64,000 bases of DNA from CAYOEJ01 sp964403015 (GCA_964403015.1 CAYOEJ010000002.1:25104-89103), one strand, 5' to 3'. Counted from the stretch's first letter, positions 17,950 to 26,541 are shown. Notes: generated by a model from the letters alone, not told the origin. Program-made: numbers and translations.

Positions 17950-18981
17950 TCAGCGCTGCATCGCATCCCTTACTTCACCGACGAGTTCCTCAAGAATGTC
18001 CTCGAGGAAGAGCACGCCGCGTACCACACCGTCTTCAGAGACTGTCGCCATGTGCGATCCTCCACTTTGCATCGTACGCAAAGCGGCCTCAATCTCGTCG
18101 TTGATATCCACAGACACAAATTGGCGGATCTTCCATGCCGGAAGATTGAGCGATCGACGGCTCTCACCGATATCAATAATGTCCTTGAGATGGACGTAGC
18201 CCATCAGCGAACCAACGCCGGTTTCCACAGGGTAGCGCGAGTATCCCGTCTGCCCAACGAGCAACTCAATCTGCTCGGGTGTCACGTCCGGCGTCACCAC
18301 TGCGAGTTCGCTCAGCGGCACCATAACATCACCGGCAAGATAGTCGGAGAATTCGAGTGCGGAGGAAATCAAACCAACGTCCGCATGAAGCACGCCCGCA
18401 GCCTTCGACACCTGGACAATTGACGCCACTTCGTCCGCTGTGAACGCGGATGAGACCTCGTCCTTCGGCTCAAATCCAAGTGCGCGAATCATATGGTTGG
18501 CAACCCAGTTCAGCGAGGCAACCACGGGATGCAAAATCTTCGAAACGATGACGAGCGGCGGGCCAAGAACAAGCGAGGCTCGCTCCGGCGTCGTCACCGC
18601 AACGTTCTTGGGAACCATTTCACCAATAACCACGTGGGCGAATACGACGAGCGACAGCGCGATCGCAACCGCGATCGGATGCACGGCAGCCGACGGCACG
18701 CCCAAGTCCGCGAGCGGCCCTTCAATACTATGTGCGATGGCCGGCTCGGAGACAGCACCGAGCGCAACCGAGCACACGGTGATGCCAAGCTGGCACGTTG
18801 CCAGCATGAGAGTAACGTTTTCCAAGGCAAACAAGACTGTCTGCGCAGATTTCTTTCCGGCGTCGGCAAGGGGCTCGATGCGTGAGCGGCGCGCACCCAT
18901 GATCGCGAATTCGGCGCCAACGAAGAAGGCGTTAACAGCGAGAAGTCCGACCGTGACGGCGAGAGCTAACCACAGATTCAT
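17950..18981 (-). CDS. CNNM/CorC-type membrane protein (DUF21-CBS), short form
   Basis: Integral membrane protein of the hemolysin C/CNNM family, linked to divalent-cation (Mg2+/Co2+) homeostasis. About residues 1-180 form the DUF21 membrane domain with several hydrophobic helices and the conserved early GAEFAIMGARRSRIE segment. A CBS pair covers about 200-335. It ends at 343 residues without the C-terminal CorC_HlyC domain that its partner has. The two genes overlap by 4 bp, so they are probably co-translated and may form a heteromer. Confidence 0.88.
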   Translation of the reverse strand: MNLWLALAVTVGLLAVNAFFVGAEFAIMGARRSRIEPLADAGKKSAQTVLFALENVTLMLATCQLGITVCSVALGAVSEPAIAHSIEGPLADLGVPSAAVHPIAVAIALSLVVFAHVVIGEMVPKNVAVTTPERASLVLGPPLVIVSKILHPVVASLNWVANHMIRALGFEPKDEVSSAFTADEVASIVQVSKAAGVLHADVGLISSALEFSDYLAGDVMVPLSELAVVTPDVTPEQIELLVGQTGYSRYPVETGVGSLMGYVHLKDIIDIGESRRSLNLPAWKIRQFVSVDINDEIEAALRTMQSGGSHMATVSEDGVVRGVLFLEDILEELVGEVRDAMQR

Positions 18982-20303
18982 TCGGAATCCTCCCCGCTCT
19001 CGATCGCGCGAAGCTTGAGAGTCTCAACCCGCCTGCCATCCATTGCTTCAACACGCGCGAACACGGCGTCGTCGGTGTACTCGTCGCCAACCGACGGAAT
19101 CTTACCCAAGCCGGACATGATCCATCCGCCCACCGTCTCCCATGGGCCGTCGCCCGGAACGTCGATGCCGAATTCGCGGCTGACTTCGTCGGGACGCATG
19201 GAGCCGGGAATGATGCATTCTCCGGTGGGTAGGAGTCGCGTTCTGGTACGACGACGGTCGTGTTCGTCCGCCACGTCGCCGACGATTTCTTCGATTGCGT
19301 CCTCGAGCGTGACGATTCCAGCGGTGCCGCCGTATTCGTCGACGACGACGGCCATCTGGAGCCCCTCCTCGCGCAACTGCACCAGAAGTGGCGCCAAGGC
19401 CAAGGTTTCGGGGACGCGCGGCGCAGGAACCATGAGCGAGGAGGAGTTCACCTGAACGGCTGACCTACGCTCAAATGGAATGGCAACCGCGCGGCGGAGG
19501 TGAACGAAGCCGCGAATGTCATCCAGATCGTCTCCAACGATCGGGAAACGCGAGTGGCCCGATTCGCGAGCCAAATCGATGACGTCGGCAGCGCTGGCAT
19601 CTTCTTGAAGGAAGCTCAAACGGCCGCGGTCCGTCATAACATCCACTGCGGTGAGTGCACCGATGTCGATAGAGCGCGTCAGAAGACGGGCCGTTGAAAC
19701 GTCGAGAGTTCCCTGTTCGGCAGAACGGCGAACCAGCGCTGAGAGCTCGGTCGCTGATCGCGCACCGGAAAGCTCCTCGGCCGGTTCAATTCCAAACTTC
19801 CGCAGAATCCAGTTCGCGGAGTTGTTGAGTCCCACGACGATGGGCTTGAAGATGGTTGTGAATGCGCGCAGTGGCGTGGACACCAGCGCTGCGGCTCGCA
19901 AAGGTTCCGCGAGCGCCATGTTCTTTGGCACGAGCTCTCCAAAAAGCATGGAGAAAAGGTTCACCACAATAAAGGCAAGTGCGACCGCGAGCGCCACAGA
20001 CGCTGCTACCGCAAGACCCGTGTTGCCGAGCAAGCTCTCGAGCATCTTCTGGAGCGGCTCTTGGGCAACATAGCCCAACAGGATTGTGGTGATGGTGATG
20101 CCAACCTGGCAGGAAGAGAGTTGAAGGGATAGCCCGTGAAGGGCCTTCGTTACCTTTTTGGCCTGCGGATCGCCCGCTTCGGCCTTTGCGTCGATTGTAG
20201 CTGGGTCAAGGGCTACCAATGAGAATTCTGCTGCAACAAAGATTGCCGTTCCCAATGTGAGCAGTACGCCGATGCCCAGCATGATTATGTCGATAATCAA
20301 GAA
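18978..20303 (-). CDS. CNNM/CorC-type membrane protein (DUF21-CBS-CorC_HlyC), long form
   Basis: Paralogue of the next gene. From a TTG start at 20303 (GGTGG upstream) it has 441 residues; an upstream start would give up to 458. The order is a DUF21 membrane domain with FVAAEFSLVALDP near the start, two CBS domains (with VVVDEYGGTAGIVTLEDAIEE in the second) and a C-terminal CorC_HlyC domain (from about GECIIPGSM). The family is associated with Mg2+/Co2+ efflux. The start codon is uncertain because no ATG has a good ribosome-binding site. Confidence 0.88.
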   Translation of the reverse strand, partial: FLIIDIIMLGIGVLLTLGTAIFVAAEFSLVALDPATIDAKAEAGDPQAKKVTKALHGLSLQLSSCQVGITITTILLGYVAQEPLQKMLESLLGNTGLAVAASVALAVALAFIVVNLFSMLFGELVPKNMALAEPLRAAALVSTPLRAFTTIFKPIVVGLNNSANWILRKFGIEPAEELSGARSATELSALVRRSAEQGTLDVSTARLLTRSIDIGALTAVDVMTDRGRLSFLQEDASAADVIDLARESGHSRFPIVGDDLDDIRGFVHLRRAVAIPFERRSAVQVNSSSLMVPAPRVPETLALAPLLVQLREEGLQMAVVVDEYGGTAGIVTLEDAIEEIVGDVADEHDRRRTRTRLLPTGECIIPGSMRPDEVSREFGIDVPGDGPWETVGGWIMSGLGKIPSVGDEYTDDAVFARVEAMDGRRVETLKLRAIESGEDSE

Positions 20304-20526
20304 TCCACCGCCATGCGTTTTCGAATCATGGGGATATCGTAGCGGAACCGGCAAATCTCACCTAATGGTTTTCCCTCGTTCAATTTCATGCCGGTACCCG
20401 AGCGGCACTGAAGATCATTTTCCTTCGTCGTATCGTGGCGCCGCGGTTACTTTAGGTACCCGTCCCCTAACCGTTTTCACACCGCCTCAACACCGGTCCT
20501 TGCCAACGTGGCAACTGTTTCATTAC

Positions 20527-20549
20527 CAATGTCATGTGAGATGACATTG
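20527..20549. promoter_or_regulatory. Perfect palindrome upstream of kgd
   Basis: CAATGTCAT-GTGAG-ATGACATTG, two 9-bp arms, about 104 bp before the kgd start. It fits a dimeric-regulator operator. A TAAAAT box (20607-20612) nearer the gene may be the kgd -10. The rest of the 349-bp divergent gap with the CNNM gene shows nothing recognisable. Confidence 0.45.
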
Positions 20550-20652
20550 CAAGGGCTTTATCAGGGGTAGATTGCGCGATAAGTGGGCACGGTGGGACGA
20601 ACGTCACTAAAATGGAATCAACAAATTCTCTGCACAAAAGTGAGGCAAGACA

Positions 20653-23600
20653 GTGTCGTCAACCCAGTCCGATGACTTCGGCGCAAACCAAGGATTCATC
20701 GAAGATCTTTACGCCGCATATTTGGGAGACAAATCGGGTGTGGGCCCGCAGTGGCTCGAACTCTTTAGCCGCTGGGAGGCCGAGGCTCGCAAACCGCAGA
20801 CTTCTGGGGCACCGTCGAATACGGGTGCGCCGTCGGAGTCACAGACAGCCGCAAAGAATGAGCCCACCGAGTCTCAGCGCGCCGTACATTCCCAACCAGA
20901 CCGCGCGGCAACCCCTTCTACGAACGTGACGCGCTCAGACCTGCCCCCACAGCCTCGCGCTGCAGCACAGCCCGCGGTTTCCCCGTACGTTAAGAAGTAC
21001 GATTACCTTCCGCGCCAAGAAGATATCCTGCAGGGCGAGCCAGAGACCGTCCAGCTCAAGGGCATGGACCGCGGTCTGGCAAAGAACATGGATGCCTCGC
21101 TAAGCATTCCTACCGCCACCTCCATACGTGCGCTACCGGCACGGGTCATGTTCGACAACCGCACGGTGATCAACAAGTACCTCGCCACCACGCGCGGCGG
21201 AAAGGTGTCATTCACCCACCTCATCGCCTACGCCATGGTGGAATCGCTCGCCGAGATGCCGGAGATGAACTTCTCATACAAGGTAGACGAGAACAATAAA
21301 CCCATACTGGTTAAGCCCGCGGACGTCAATCTTGGCATCGCCATTGACGTGAAGAAACCCGACGGCTCAGCCACCCTTGTGGTTCCGTCGATCAAGGAGT
21401 CCGAGGACAAGTCGTTCTCCGAGTTCCTCTCCGCCTACGAAGATCTTGTGGCCCGTGGTCGCGAGAACAAGCTGACCATGGAGGACTACCAAGGAACGAC
21501 CGCCACTCTCACCAACCCCGGCGGTCTGGGAACGGTTCACTCCGTTCCGCGTCTCATGGTTGGCCAAGGCCTCATCGTTGGCGTGGGCGCGATGGTGTAC
21601 CCGCCGGAGTTCCAAGGAACGTCCGACGACGCGCTCGCTCGCCTCGGCATTTCCAAGGTTGTTCATATTTCTTCAACCTACGATCACCGCGTTATCCAAG
21701 GAGCAACCTCCGGGCGTTTCCTGCGCCTCATGGAGAACAAGCTTCTCGGACTCGATGGTTTCTACGACCGCATCTACATCTCGCTTCGTATTCCCTACAA
21801 GCCCTTTGTATGGGAAAAGGACGTGGAGTACGACGCCGAACGAGAGCTGGGCAAGCCGGCTCGCATTGCCGAGCTCATCCACGCATACCGCTCGCGTGGT
21901 CACCTGATCGCGGACACGGATCCGCTCTCCTTCCACGTGCGTAGGCATCCGGACCTCGAGCTGCAGTCCTACGGTCTAACCCTGTGGGATCTGGATAGGT
22001 CCTTCCCCACCGGCGGCTTCGCTCACACCGCGCACCTGACTCTGCGACAGATTCTCGACCAGCTGCGTGAGGCGTACTGCCGCACGGTTGGCATTGAGTA
22101 CATGCACATTCAGGATCCGGCTCAGCGTAAGTGGTTCCAGAACCGTCTTGAACTTCCAGTTGAGCCGATGACCTCGGAGCAGCGTCTCAACATTCTTAAG
22201 AAACTCAACGAGGCGGAAGCCTTCGAGACCTTCCTACAGACCAAGTACGTGGGACAGAAGCGATTCTCACTCGAGGGTGGAGAATCCCTGATTCCGGCAC
22301 TGGACGCCGTTCTCGAGGGCGCTGCCCAAGACGGCGTTCGCGAAGTCGCGATCGGCATGGCACATCGCGGCCGACTCAACGTTCTCACAAACATCGCGGG
22401 CAAATCGTATGGCCAGGTGTTCTCCGAGTTCGACGGCTCGGTGGATCCAAAGTCCGTTCAGGGCTCCGGCGACGTCAAGTACCACCTGGGCACCGAAGGT
22501 ACCTACACCTCGCCAGCTGGTGAAGAAGTGGGCGTTTACCTTGCGGCTAACCCGTCCCACCTCGAGGCCGCCGACGGCGTTCTCGAAGGTATCGTCCGCG
22601 CCAAGCAAGATGAGCTCGATCTGGACGACGACGGCTACTCGGTTCTTCCGATTCTCATTCACGGCGACGCGGCGTTCTCTGGCCAAGGCGTGGTCATGGA
22701 GGTCATGAACCTCTCCCAGCTTCCCGGCTACAAGACCGGCGGTACGCTGCATCTGATCGTTAACAACCAAATTGGTTTCACCACGGCCCCGTCGTCGTCG
22801 CGATCCTCGCGCTACACAACCGACGTCGCCAAGGGGCTTCAGGTCCCGGTATTCCACGTTAACGGCGACGATCCCGAAGCCGTGTGCCGTATGGCGCGGA
22901 TGGCATTCGACTACCGTATGGAGTTCAAGAAGGATGTCATCCTCGATATCGTTTGTTACCGCCGTCGCGGTCACAACGAGGGCGATGATCCGTCGATGAC
23001 CCAGCCGATCATGTACAGCTTGGTGGACGACAAGCGCACTACCCGTCACCTGTACTCCGAGGCGCTTCTTGGCCGCGGCGACCTTTCCGAAGAAGACATC
23101 GCCAAGGTCGAACAGGCCTACGAAAAAACGCTCAACAGTGCCTTCACCGAAGTTCGCGCGGCTGAGAAGCGACGCGAAGAGGACAAGAAAGAAGCTGCCG
23201 AGTCACTCGGCGTTCCGGAGTCCCAGCAGGAGGACGCAGGCACGATGGTCGGTTGGCAAACCGCGGTTTCCCCCGACGTCCTTGCCCGCATCGGCGCGGC
23301 TCATCAGAACCCGCCGGAGAATTTCACCCCGCACAAGAAGATTCAACAGCTGTTTGAGCAGCGTGCCAAGATGGCATCGGACGGCGATATCAACTGGGGC
23401 TTCGGTGAACTCCTCGCATTCGGATCTCTTCTTATCGAGGGTGTACCGGTTCGCATGTCGGGTCAGGACTCTCGCCGCGGAACCTTCGTTCAGCGCCATG
23501 CCACGGTTCACTGCCATGACTCTGGTGCCGAATGGACTCCGCTCGAGCACCTCACCGAAGATCAGGCTGAACTTGCCATCTACGATTCGGCACTCTCCGA

Positions 23601-24405
23601 ATATTCGGTGATGGCCTTCGAGTATGGCTACTCCGTGGAGCGACCCGATGCACTCGTGCTCTGGGAAGCTCAGTTCGGTGACTTCGCGAACGGCGCCCAG
23701 ACCGTCGTCGACGAATTCATCAGCTCCGCGGAACAAAAGTGGGCGCAGAATTCTTCACTTGTCCTTCTTCTCCCCCACGGGTACGAGGGACAGGGACCGG
23801 ATCACTCTTCTGCTCGCATCGAGCGCTACCTGCAGATGTGCGCCGAGGACAACATGATCGTGACTCAGCCGTCTACGCCGGCAAACCACTTCCACATGTT
23901 GCGTCGTCAGGCCTATAACCGTCCCCGCAAGCCGCTGATCGTTTTCACACCGAAGCAACTGCTTCGCCGTAAGGGAGCGACCTCGCAAGTGGAGGACTTC
24001 ACGAGCGGAACCTGGCTCCCGGTCATCGGTGAGTCCCGATCTGATCTCAACGTTGATCGCGTGATCCTGTGTACTGGTCGTGTCTACTACGACCTCGTCG
24101 AGGCTCGTGAGAAGAACGGCGATGATCGGACGGCCATCGTGCGAATCGAGCAGCTCTACCCGAATCCGGTCGACGAGCTTAAGGCCGAACTCGACAAGTA
24201 CCCGGGCGCTGAGATCGTTTGGGTCCAAGACGAGCCCGCGAACCAGGGCGCGTGGCCGCACCTCGCACTGACGATGTTCCCGGATATGGGTATCAACGTC
24301 CGCAGGGTCTCCCGTGCTGCTGCCGCGTCAACCGCTGCGGGCCTGACGTGGATCCATAAGGAAGAAGCTGCCAAGCTCATGAAGGACGCCTTCTCCCGCG
24401 AGTAA
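20653..24405 (+). CDS. kgd: Multifunctional 2-oxoglutarate metabolism enzyme (2-oxoglutarate decarboxylase/dehydrogenase E1 with E2 domain)
   Basis: The actinobacterial fused protein, 1250 residues, that decarboxylates 2-oxoglutarate with thiamine diphosphate and can feed the dehydrogenase complex through its acyltransferase domain. Residues 1-40 resemble the E1 N-terminal helix; a Pro/Ser/Thr linker follows. About 110-350 form the E2-type catalytic domain with the HxxxD-like YDHRVIQG active site. From about 380 onward is the E1 domain, with AHRGRLNVL, the ThDP/Mg motif GDAAFSGQG...NNQIGFTT and the C-terminal transketolase domain. Starts at GTG 20653 with GAGG upstream. It has no separate sucA or sucB neighbour. 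Confidence 0.95.
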   Translation: MSSTQSDDFGANQGFIEDLYAAYLGDKSGVGPQWLELFSRWEAEARKPQTSGAPSNTGAPSESQTAAKNEPTESQRAVHSQPDRAATPSTNVTRSDLPPQPRAAAQPAVSPYVKKYDYLPRQEDILQGEPETVQLKGMDRGLAKNMDASLSIPTATSIRALPARVMFDNRTVINKYLATTRGGKVSFTHLIAYAMVESLAEMPEMNFSYKVDENNKPILVKPADVNLGIAIDVKKPDGSATLVVPSIKESEDKSFSEFLSAYEDLVARGRENKLTMEDYQGTTATLTNPGGLGTVHSVPRLMVGQGLIVGVGAMVYPPEFQGTSDDALARLGISKVVHISSTYDHRVIQGATSGRFLRLMENKLLGLDGFYDRIYISLRIPYKPFVWEKDVEYDAERELGKPARIAELIHAYRSRGHLIADTDPLSFHVRRHPDLELQSYGLTLWDLDRSFPTGGFAHTAHLTLRQILDQLREAYCRTVGIEYMHIQDPAQRKWFQNRLELPVEPMTSEQRLNILKKLNEAEAFETFLQTKYVGQKRFSLEGGESLIPALDAVLEGAAQDGVREVAIGMAHRGRLNVLTNIAGKSYGQVFSEFDGSVDPKSVQGSGDVKYHLGTEGTYTSPAGEEVGVYLAANPSHLEAADGVLEGIVRAKQDELDLDDDGYSVLPILIHGDAAFSGQGVVMEVMNLSQLPGYKTGGTLHLIVNNQIGFTTAPSSSRSSRYTTDVAKGLQVPVFHVNGDDPEAVCRMARMAFDYRMEFKKDVILDIVCYRRRGHNEGDDPSMTQPIMYSLVDDKRTTRHLYSEALLGRGDLSEEDIAKVEQAYEKTLNSAFTEVRAAEKRREEDKKEAAESLGVPESQQEDAGTMVGWQTAVSPDVLARIGAAHQNPPENFTPHKKIQQLFEQRAKMASDGDINWGFGELLAFGSLLIEGVPVRMSGQDSRRGTFVQRHATVHCHDSGAEWTPLEHLTEDQAELAIYDSALSEYSVMAFEYGYSVERPDALVLWEAQFGDFANGAQTVVDEFISSAEQKWAQNSSLVLLLPHGYEGQGPDHSSARIERYLQMCAEDNMIVTQPSTPANHFHMLRRQAYNRPRKPLIVFTPKQLLRRKGATSQVEDFTSGTWLPVIGESRSDLNVDRVILCTGRVYYDLVEAREKNGDDRTAIVRIEQLYPNPVDELKAELDKYPGAEIVWVQDEPANQGAWPHLALTMFPDMGINVRRVSRAAAASTAAGLTWIHKEEAAKLMKDAFSRE

Positions 24406-24424
24406 ACCGGAATTACCTAGCAGG

Positions 24425-24454
24425 TCGGGCGACCGTCGGAAGACGGTCGCCCGA
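24425..24454 (+). terminator. Strong hairpin after kgd
   Basis: A perfect 13-bp stem with a GGAA tetraloop (24425-24437 and 24442-24454), 20 bp after the kgd stop. No T run follows, so it may be a stem-only terminator or an mRNA-stabilising hairpin. Confidence 0.7.
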
Positions 24455-24510
24455 AGTGCTTGTGGGCGCGCTTATTTCGTTTCGCGGCCGTTATTTGGCA
24501 GAGTGAGTGC

Positions 24511-25101
24511 GTGGAAAGAAATCTGAGGGTCTTTTTTGTGGGCGACGAGCTCGTTGCCGGGTTCGGTGATGCCCGCGCACTGGGCTGGACTGGTCGTGTC
24601 ATGGCGCGTACCGCAAACGAGCCGCCAATCATGAACCTCAACTTGGCGACCCCGGGTGAAACCACGGAGCAGCTTGCGGCTCGCTGGCAGGATGACGTGC
24701 TACGCCGCACCTCGCGTGACTCTGAGAACCGTCTCGTGGTGGGCCTTGGCTCACACGATCTCGATACGAGTCAGACCCTCGCCCGCTCGCGCCTCCATCT
24801 AGCCAACATGCTCGATAACGCTGAGCGCCTCCAGCTTCGGCCTTTCGTTGTTGGCCCTCCGCCACGCATCGATCTTCCAGCGCGCGCCCAAACAGACCTC
24901 ACTCGCGCTTTCGCGGAGGTCTGCAACCGCCGCCAGATTCCTTTTGTTGACTGCTATACACCGCTCGTCAACCACGAGCAGTGGAACACAGACATGTCTA
25001 TGTCGGGCGGATACGTGCCTCGCCAGGCCGGCTACGGCCTCATGGCATGGCTGGTCCTCCACATGGGATGGCACAACTGGCTTGGAGTAGACCCAGCCTA
25101 A
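24511..25101 (+). CDS. SGNH/GDSL-like protein with altered catalytic residues
   Basis: 196 residues from GTG 24511. The overall pattern is an SGNH hydrolase: block I near residues 10-20, a block III-like GLGSHD (78-83) and a block V-like PRQAGYG (170-176). However, block I reads GDEL, with Glu13 where the nucleophilic serine belongs, and block V lacks the usual DxxH: the histidine position reads Val169. The GDEL form occurs, as far as I know, in a conserved actinobacterial subfamily; the histidine loss may be specific here. Activity as an esterase is doubtful. It follows kgd after the hairpin, on the same strand. Confidence 0.75.
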   Translation: MERNLRVFFVGDELVAGFGDARALGWTGRVMARTANEPPIMNLNLATPGETTEQLAARWQDDVLRRTSRDSENRLVVGLGSHDLDTSQTLARSRLHLANMLDNAERLQLRPFVVGPPPRIDLPARAQTDLTRAFAEVCNRRQIPFVDCYTPLVNHEQWNTDMSMSGGYVPRQAGYGLMAWLVLHMGWHNWLGVDPA

Positions 25102-25159
25102 GCGTTAACGGAAAAACTTGCTCAGATTCGGAGATCTGTAGTCTTTGAGATGGCTGCTA

Positions 25160-25192
25160 GAAAAACAAAAAGTGGCCGGTAAAACCGACCAC
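25160..25192 (-). terminator. Terminator after the bL37 gene
   Basis: On the minus strand, AGTGGTCGGT-TTT-ACCGGCCACT (one mismatch) is followed by TTTTTGTTTTT. It is an intrinsic terminator for bL37. Confidence 0.8.
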
Positions 25193-25234
25193 TTCCGGGC
25201 TGCCAAACAGCCAACACTCTAGGCATACGCCAAC

Positions 25235-25309
25235 TTATGCGTTGGGACGCTTGCCGTGATTCGCGTTCTTCTTCTTACGATCGCGACGCTTACGAGCACG
25301 CTTCGACAT
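25235..25309 (-). CDS. Ribosomal protein bL37 (24 residues)
   Basis: A 24-codon gene. ATG at 25309 has AAGGAG 7 nt upstream. The peptide starts MSKRARKRRDRKKK and ends NHGKRPNA; it is very basic with the conserved HGKRPN tail. This matches the small actinobacterial large-subunit protein first seen in the mycobacterial ribosome structure. Its place beside sigR-rsrA is, from memory, also the mycobacterial arrangement (sigH-rshA). It is easily missed because of its length. It has its own terminator. Confidence 0.85.
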   Translation of the reverse strand: MSKRARKRRDRKKKNANHGKRPNA

Positions 25310-25370
25310 AGTGTTCTCCTTTATTTGCCGCCACGAAGATCGCGGCATATGACAGTTAAGTGTAACGAAA

Positions 25371-25394
25371 GAGAGGGTGATCCGTCACCCTCTC
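25371..25394 (-). terminator. Terminator after sigR-rsrA
   Basis: Perfect 10-bp stem GAGAGGGTGA / TCACCCTCTC with a 4-nt loop, followed on the minus strand by TTTCGTT. Confidence 0.85.
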
Positions 25395-25455
25395 CGGACA
25401 TGCGGCTAGTCACGCGGTTCACGATGGGCCTCATGACCTGCAGCTAGCCACACAT

Positions 25456-25764
25456 TTAGGAGGTTCGGTACTGCTGGACAGTGACTTGCGAGATACGCAC
25501 GCGCAGCGAGGCTGGCGCTGATTCGCCACAGCAGCTCCGGCGAATGGCCTTGCGCACCCGAATCTCAGCGGCAATCCTCTCCGAACAGTTCGGGCAGTTG
25601 GCGCCATGGCGGAGCAGGCGATGCTCCTGTTCCCCGGAAATTTCTTGGTCAAGGAGCATGAAGAGGTGGTCGAGCACCTCGTCGCAGCCGCAATCGCCGC
25701 AATTCTCGCAGCTTCCGCACTGGCAATTTTCGAGCTGAGAGACCAGCTTCTCGATCTCATTCAT
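25456..25764 (-). CDS. rsrA: Zinc-binding anti-sigma factor RsrA (mycothiol-system type) with Cys-rich N terminus
   Basis: Cytoplasmic redox-sensing anti-sigma factor for SigR, 102 residues. The zinc anti-sigma motif is His53-x3-Cys57-x2-Cys60; Cys78-Cys79 match the C-terminal cysteine region. In known RsrA proteins, disulfide stress forms disulfides, expels zinc and frees SigR. Residues 14-27 hold six cysteines (Cys14, 16, 19, 22, 25, 27), more than the one or two expected there. It overlaps sigR by 4 bp, so the two are made in step. Confidence 0.88.
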   Translation of the reverse strand: MNEIEKLVSQLENCQCGSCENCGDCGCDEVLDHLFMLLDQEISGEQEHRLLRHGANCPNCSERIAAEIRVRKAIRRSCCGESAPASLRVRISQVTVQQYRTS

Positions 25765-26363
25765 GCGTTCTCCTTCACCTTGTAGCCAAGGTCGCTAGCG
25801 TAATCGCGCAGAATCTCGCGCAATTGGGTTCGACCGCGATGCAGGCGAGACATGACGGTCCCAACGGGCGTCTCCATGATTTCGGCAATTTCCTGGTAGG
25901 AAAAGCCTTCGACATCGGCAAGATAAACAGCCGTTCGGCGGTCCGCGGGCAACTGTTCAAGTGCGTCACGTATCTCTGAATCCGGTAGGTTCTCAAGCGC
26001 CTCCGCCTCAGCGGAGAGCAGTCCGGTCGAATGGTGGGACGCGGCACGGTATTCCTGCCAATCCTCAATCTCCGCACTGTCCGCCTCTTTGGGGCGTCGC
26101 TGCTTTTTCCGGTAGTTAGAGATGAAAGTGTTATTGAGGATTCGATATAGCCAAGCCTTCAGGTTGGTACCCGGCTTGTACTGGTGGAACGCCGCGAATG
26201 CCTTCGCGTAGGTTTCCTGTACCAAATCCTCCGCGTCTTGGGGATTGCGTGTAAGACGCATCGCTGCACCATACAGCTGATCCAAAAAGGGCAGCGCGTC
26301 GCGCTCAAAACGCGCGGCACGTTCGCCGGCGTCTTCTTCCGTAGTTCTGGTGAATTCACTCAT
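25761..26363 (-). CDS. sigR: ECF sigma factor SigR/SigH (thiol-oxidative stress)
   Basis: ECF-family RNA polymerase sigma factor, 200 residues. Region 2 covers about residues 25-95, with DQLYGAAMRLTRNPQDAEDLVQET at its core (given here only as landmark: DAEDLVQET), and region 4 about 135-190 with the helix-turn-helix FSYQEIAEIMETPVGTVMSR. The adjacent rsrA marks it as the redox sigma of actinobacteria, whose regulon includes thioredoxin and mycothiol genes. Two upstream promoters are visible: a SigR-type one (26413-26439) and a TAGTCT box 7 nt before the ATG. Confidence 0.93.
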   Translation of the reverse strand: MSEFTRTTEEDAGERAARFERDALPFLDQLYGAAMRLTRNPQDAEDLVQETYAKAFAAFHQYKPGTNLKAWLYRILNNTFISNYRKKQRRPKEADSAEIEDWQEYRAASHHSTGLLSAEAEALENLPDSEIRDALEQLPADRRTAVYLADVEGFSYQEIAEIMETPVGTVMSRLHRGRTQLREILRDYASDLGYKVKENA

Positions 26364-26370
26364 CGACTAC

Positions 26371-26376
26371 AGACTA
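26371..26376 (-). promoter_or_regulatory. -10 box of a leaderless sigR promoter
   Basis: TAGTCT on the minus strand, 7 nt before the sigR ATG, a candidate housekeeping promoter giving a leaderless mRNA. Confidence 0.5.
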
Positions 26377-26412
26377 CCCTCCACTCAATCGACCTTGCCC
26401 GTTCGTGGTGCC

Positions 26413-26439
26413 AACGATTTCGTGGGCGACTATATTCCC
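26413..26439 (-). promoter_or_regulatory. SigR-type promoter upstream of sigR
   Basis: On the minus strand GGGAAT, 18 nt, then GTT. This matches the SigR/SigH consensus (GGAAT-N18-GTT). It lies 50-76 bp before the sigR start, as expected for autoregulation. A second GGGAAT 12 bp upstream lacks a GTT partner. Confidence 0.7.
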
Positions 26440-26541
26440 AACGTCATTCCCAACGTCGTTAGCACGTGGTCGCCTTCCGGGGACGTGCGCCCGCCTCACG
26501 GCGATGGCGGACGATCCTAGCGACGGCGCTCGGCCGGGGTG

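Noticed and set aside
17950..20303. Hemolysin/toxin annotation for the two CBS-domain membrane proteins
   Set aside because: The hemolysin name is historical; the DUF21-CBS architecture belongs to the CNNM/CorC cation-homeostasis family.
22267..23049. 260-codon open frame on the minus strand opposite kgd
   Set aside because: It is antisense to conserved thiamine-diphosphate motifs of kgd and has no domain or ribosome-binding site.
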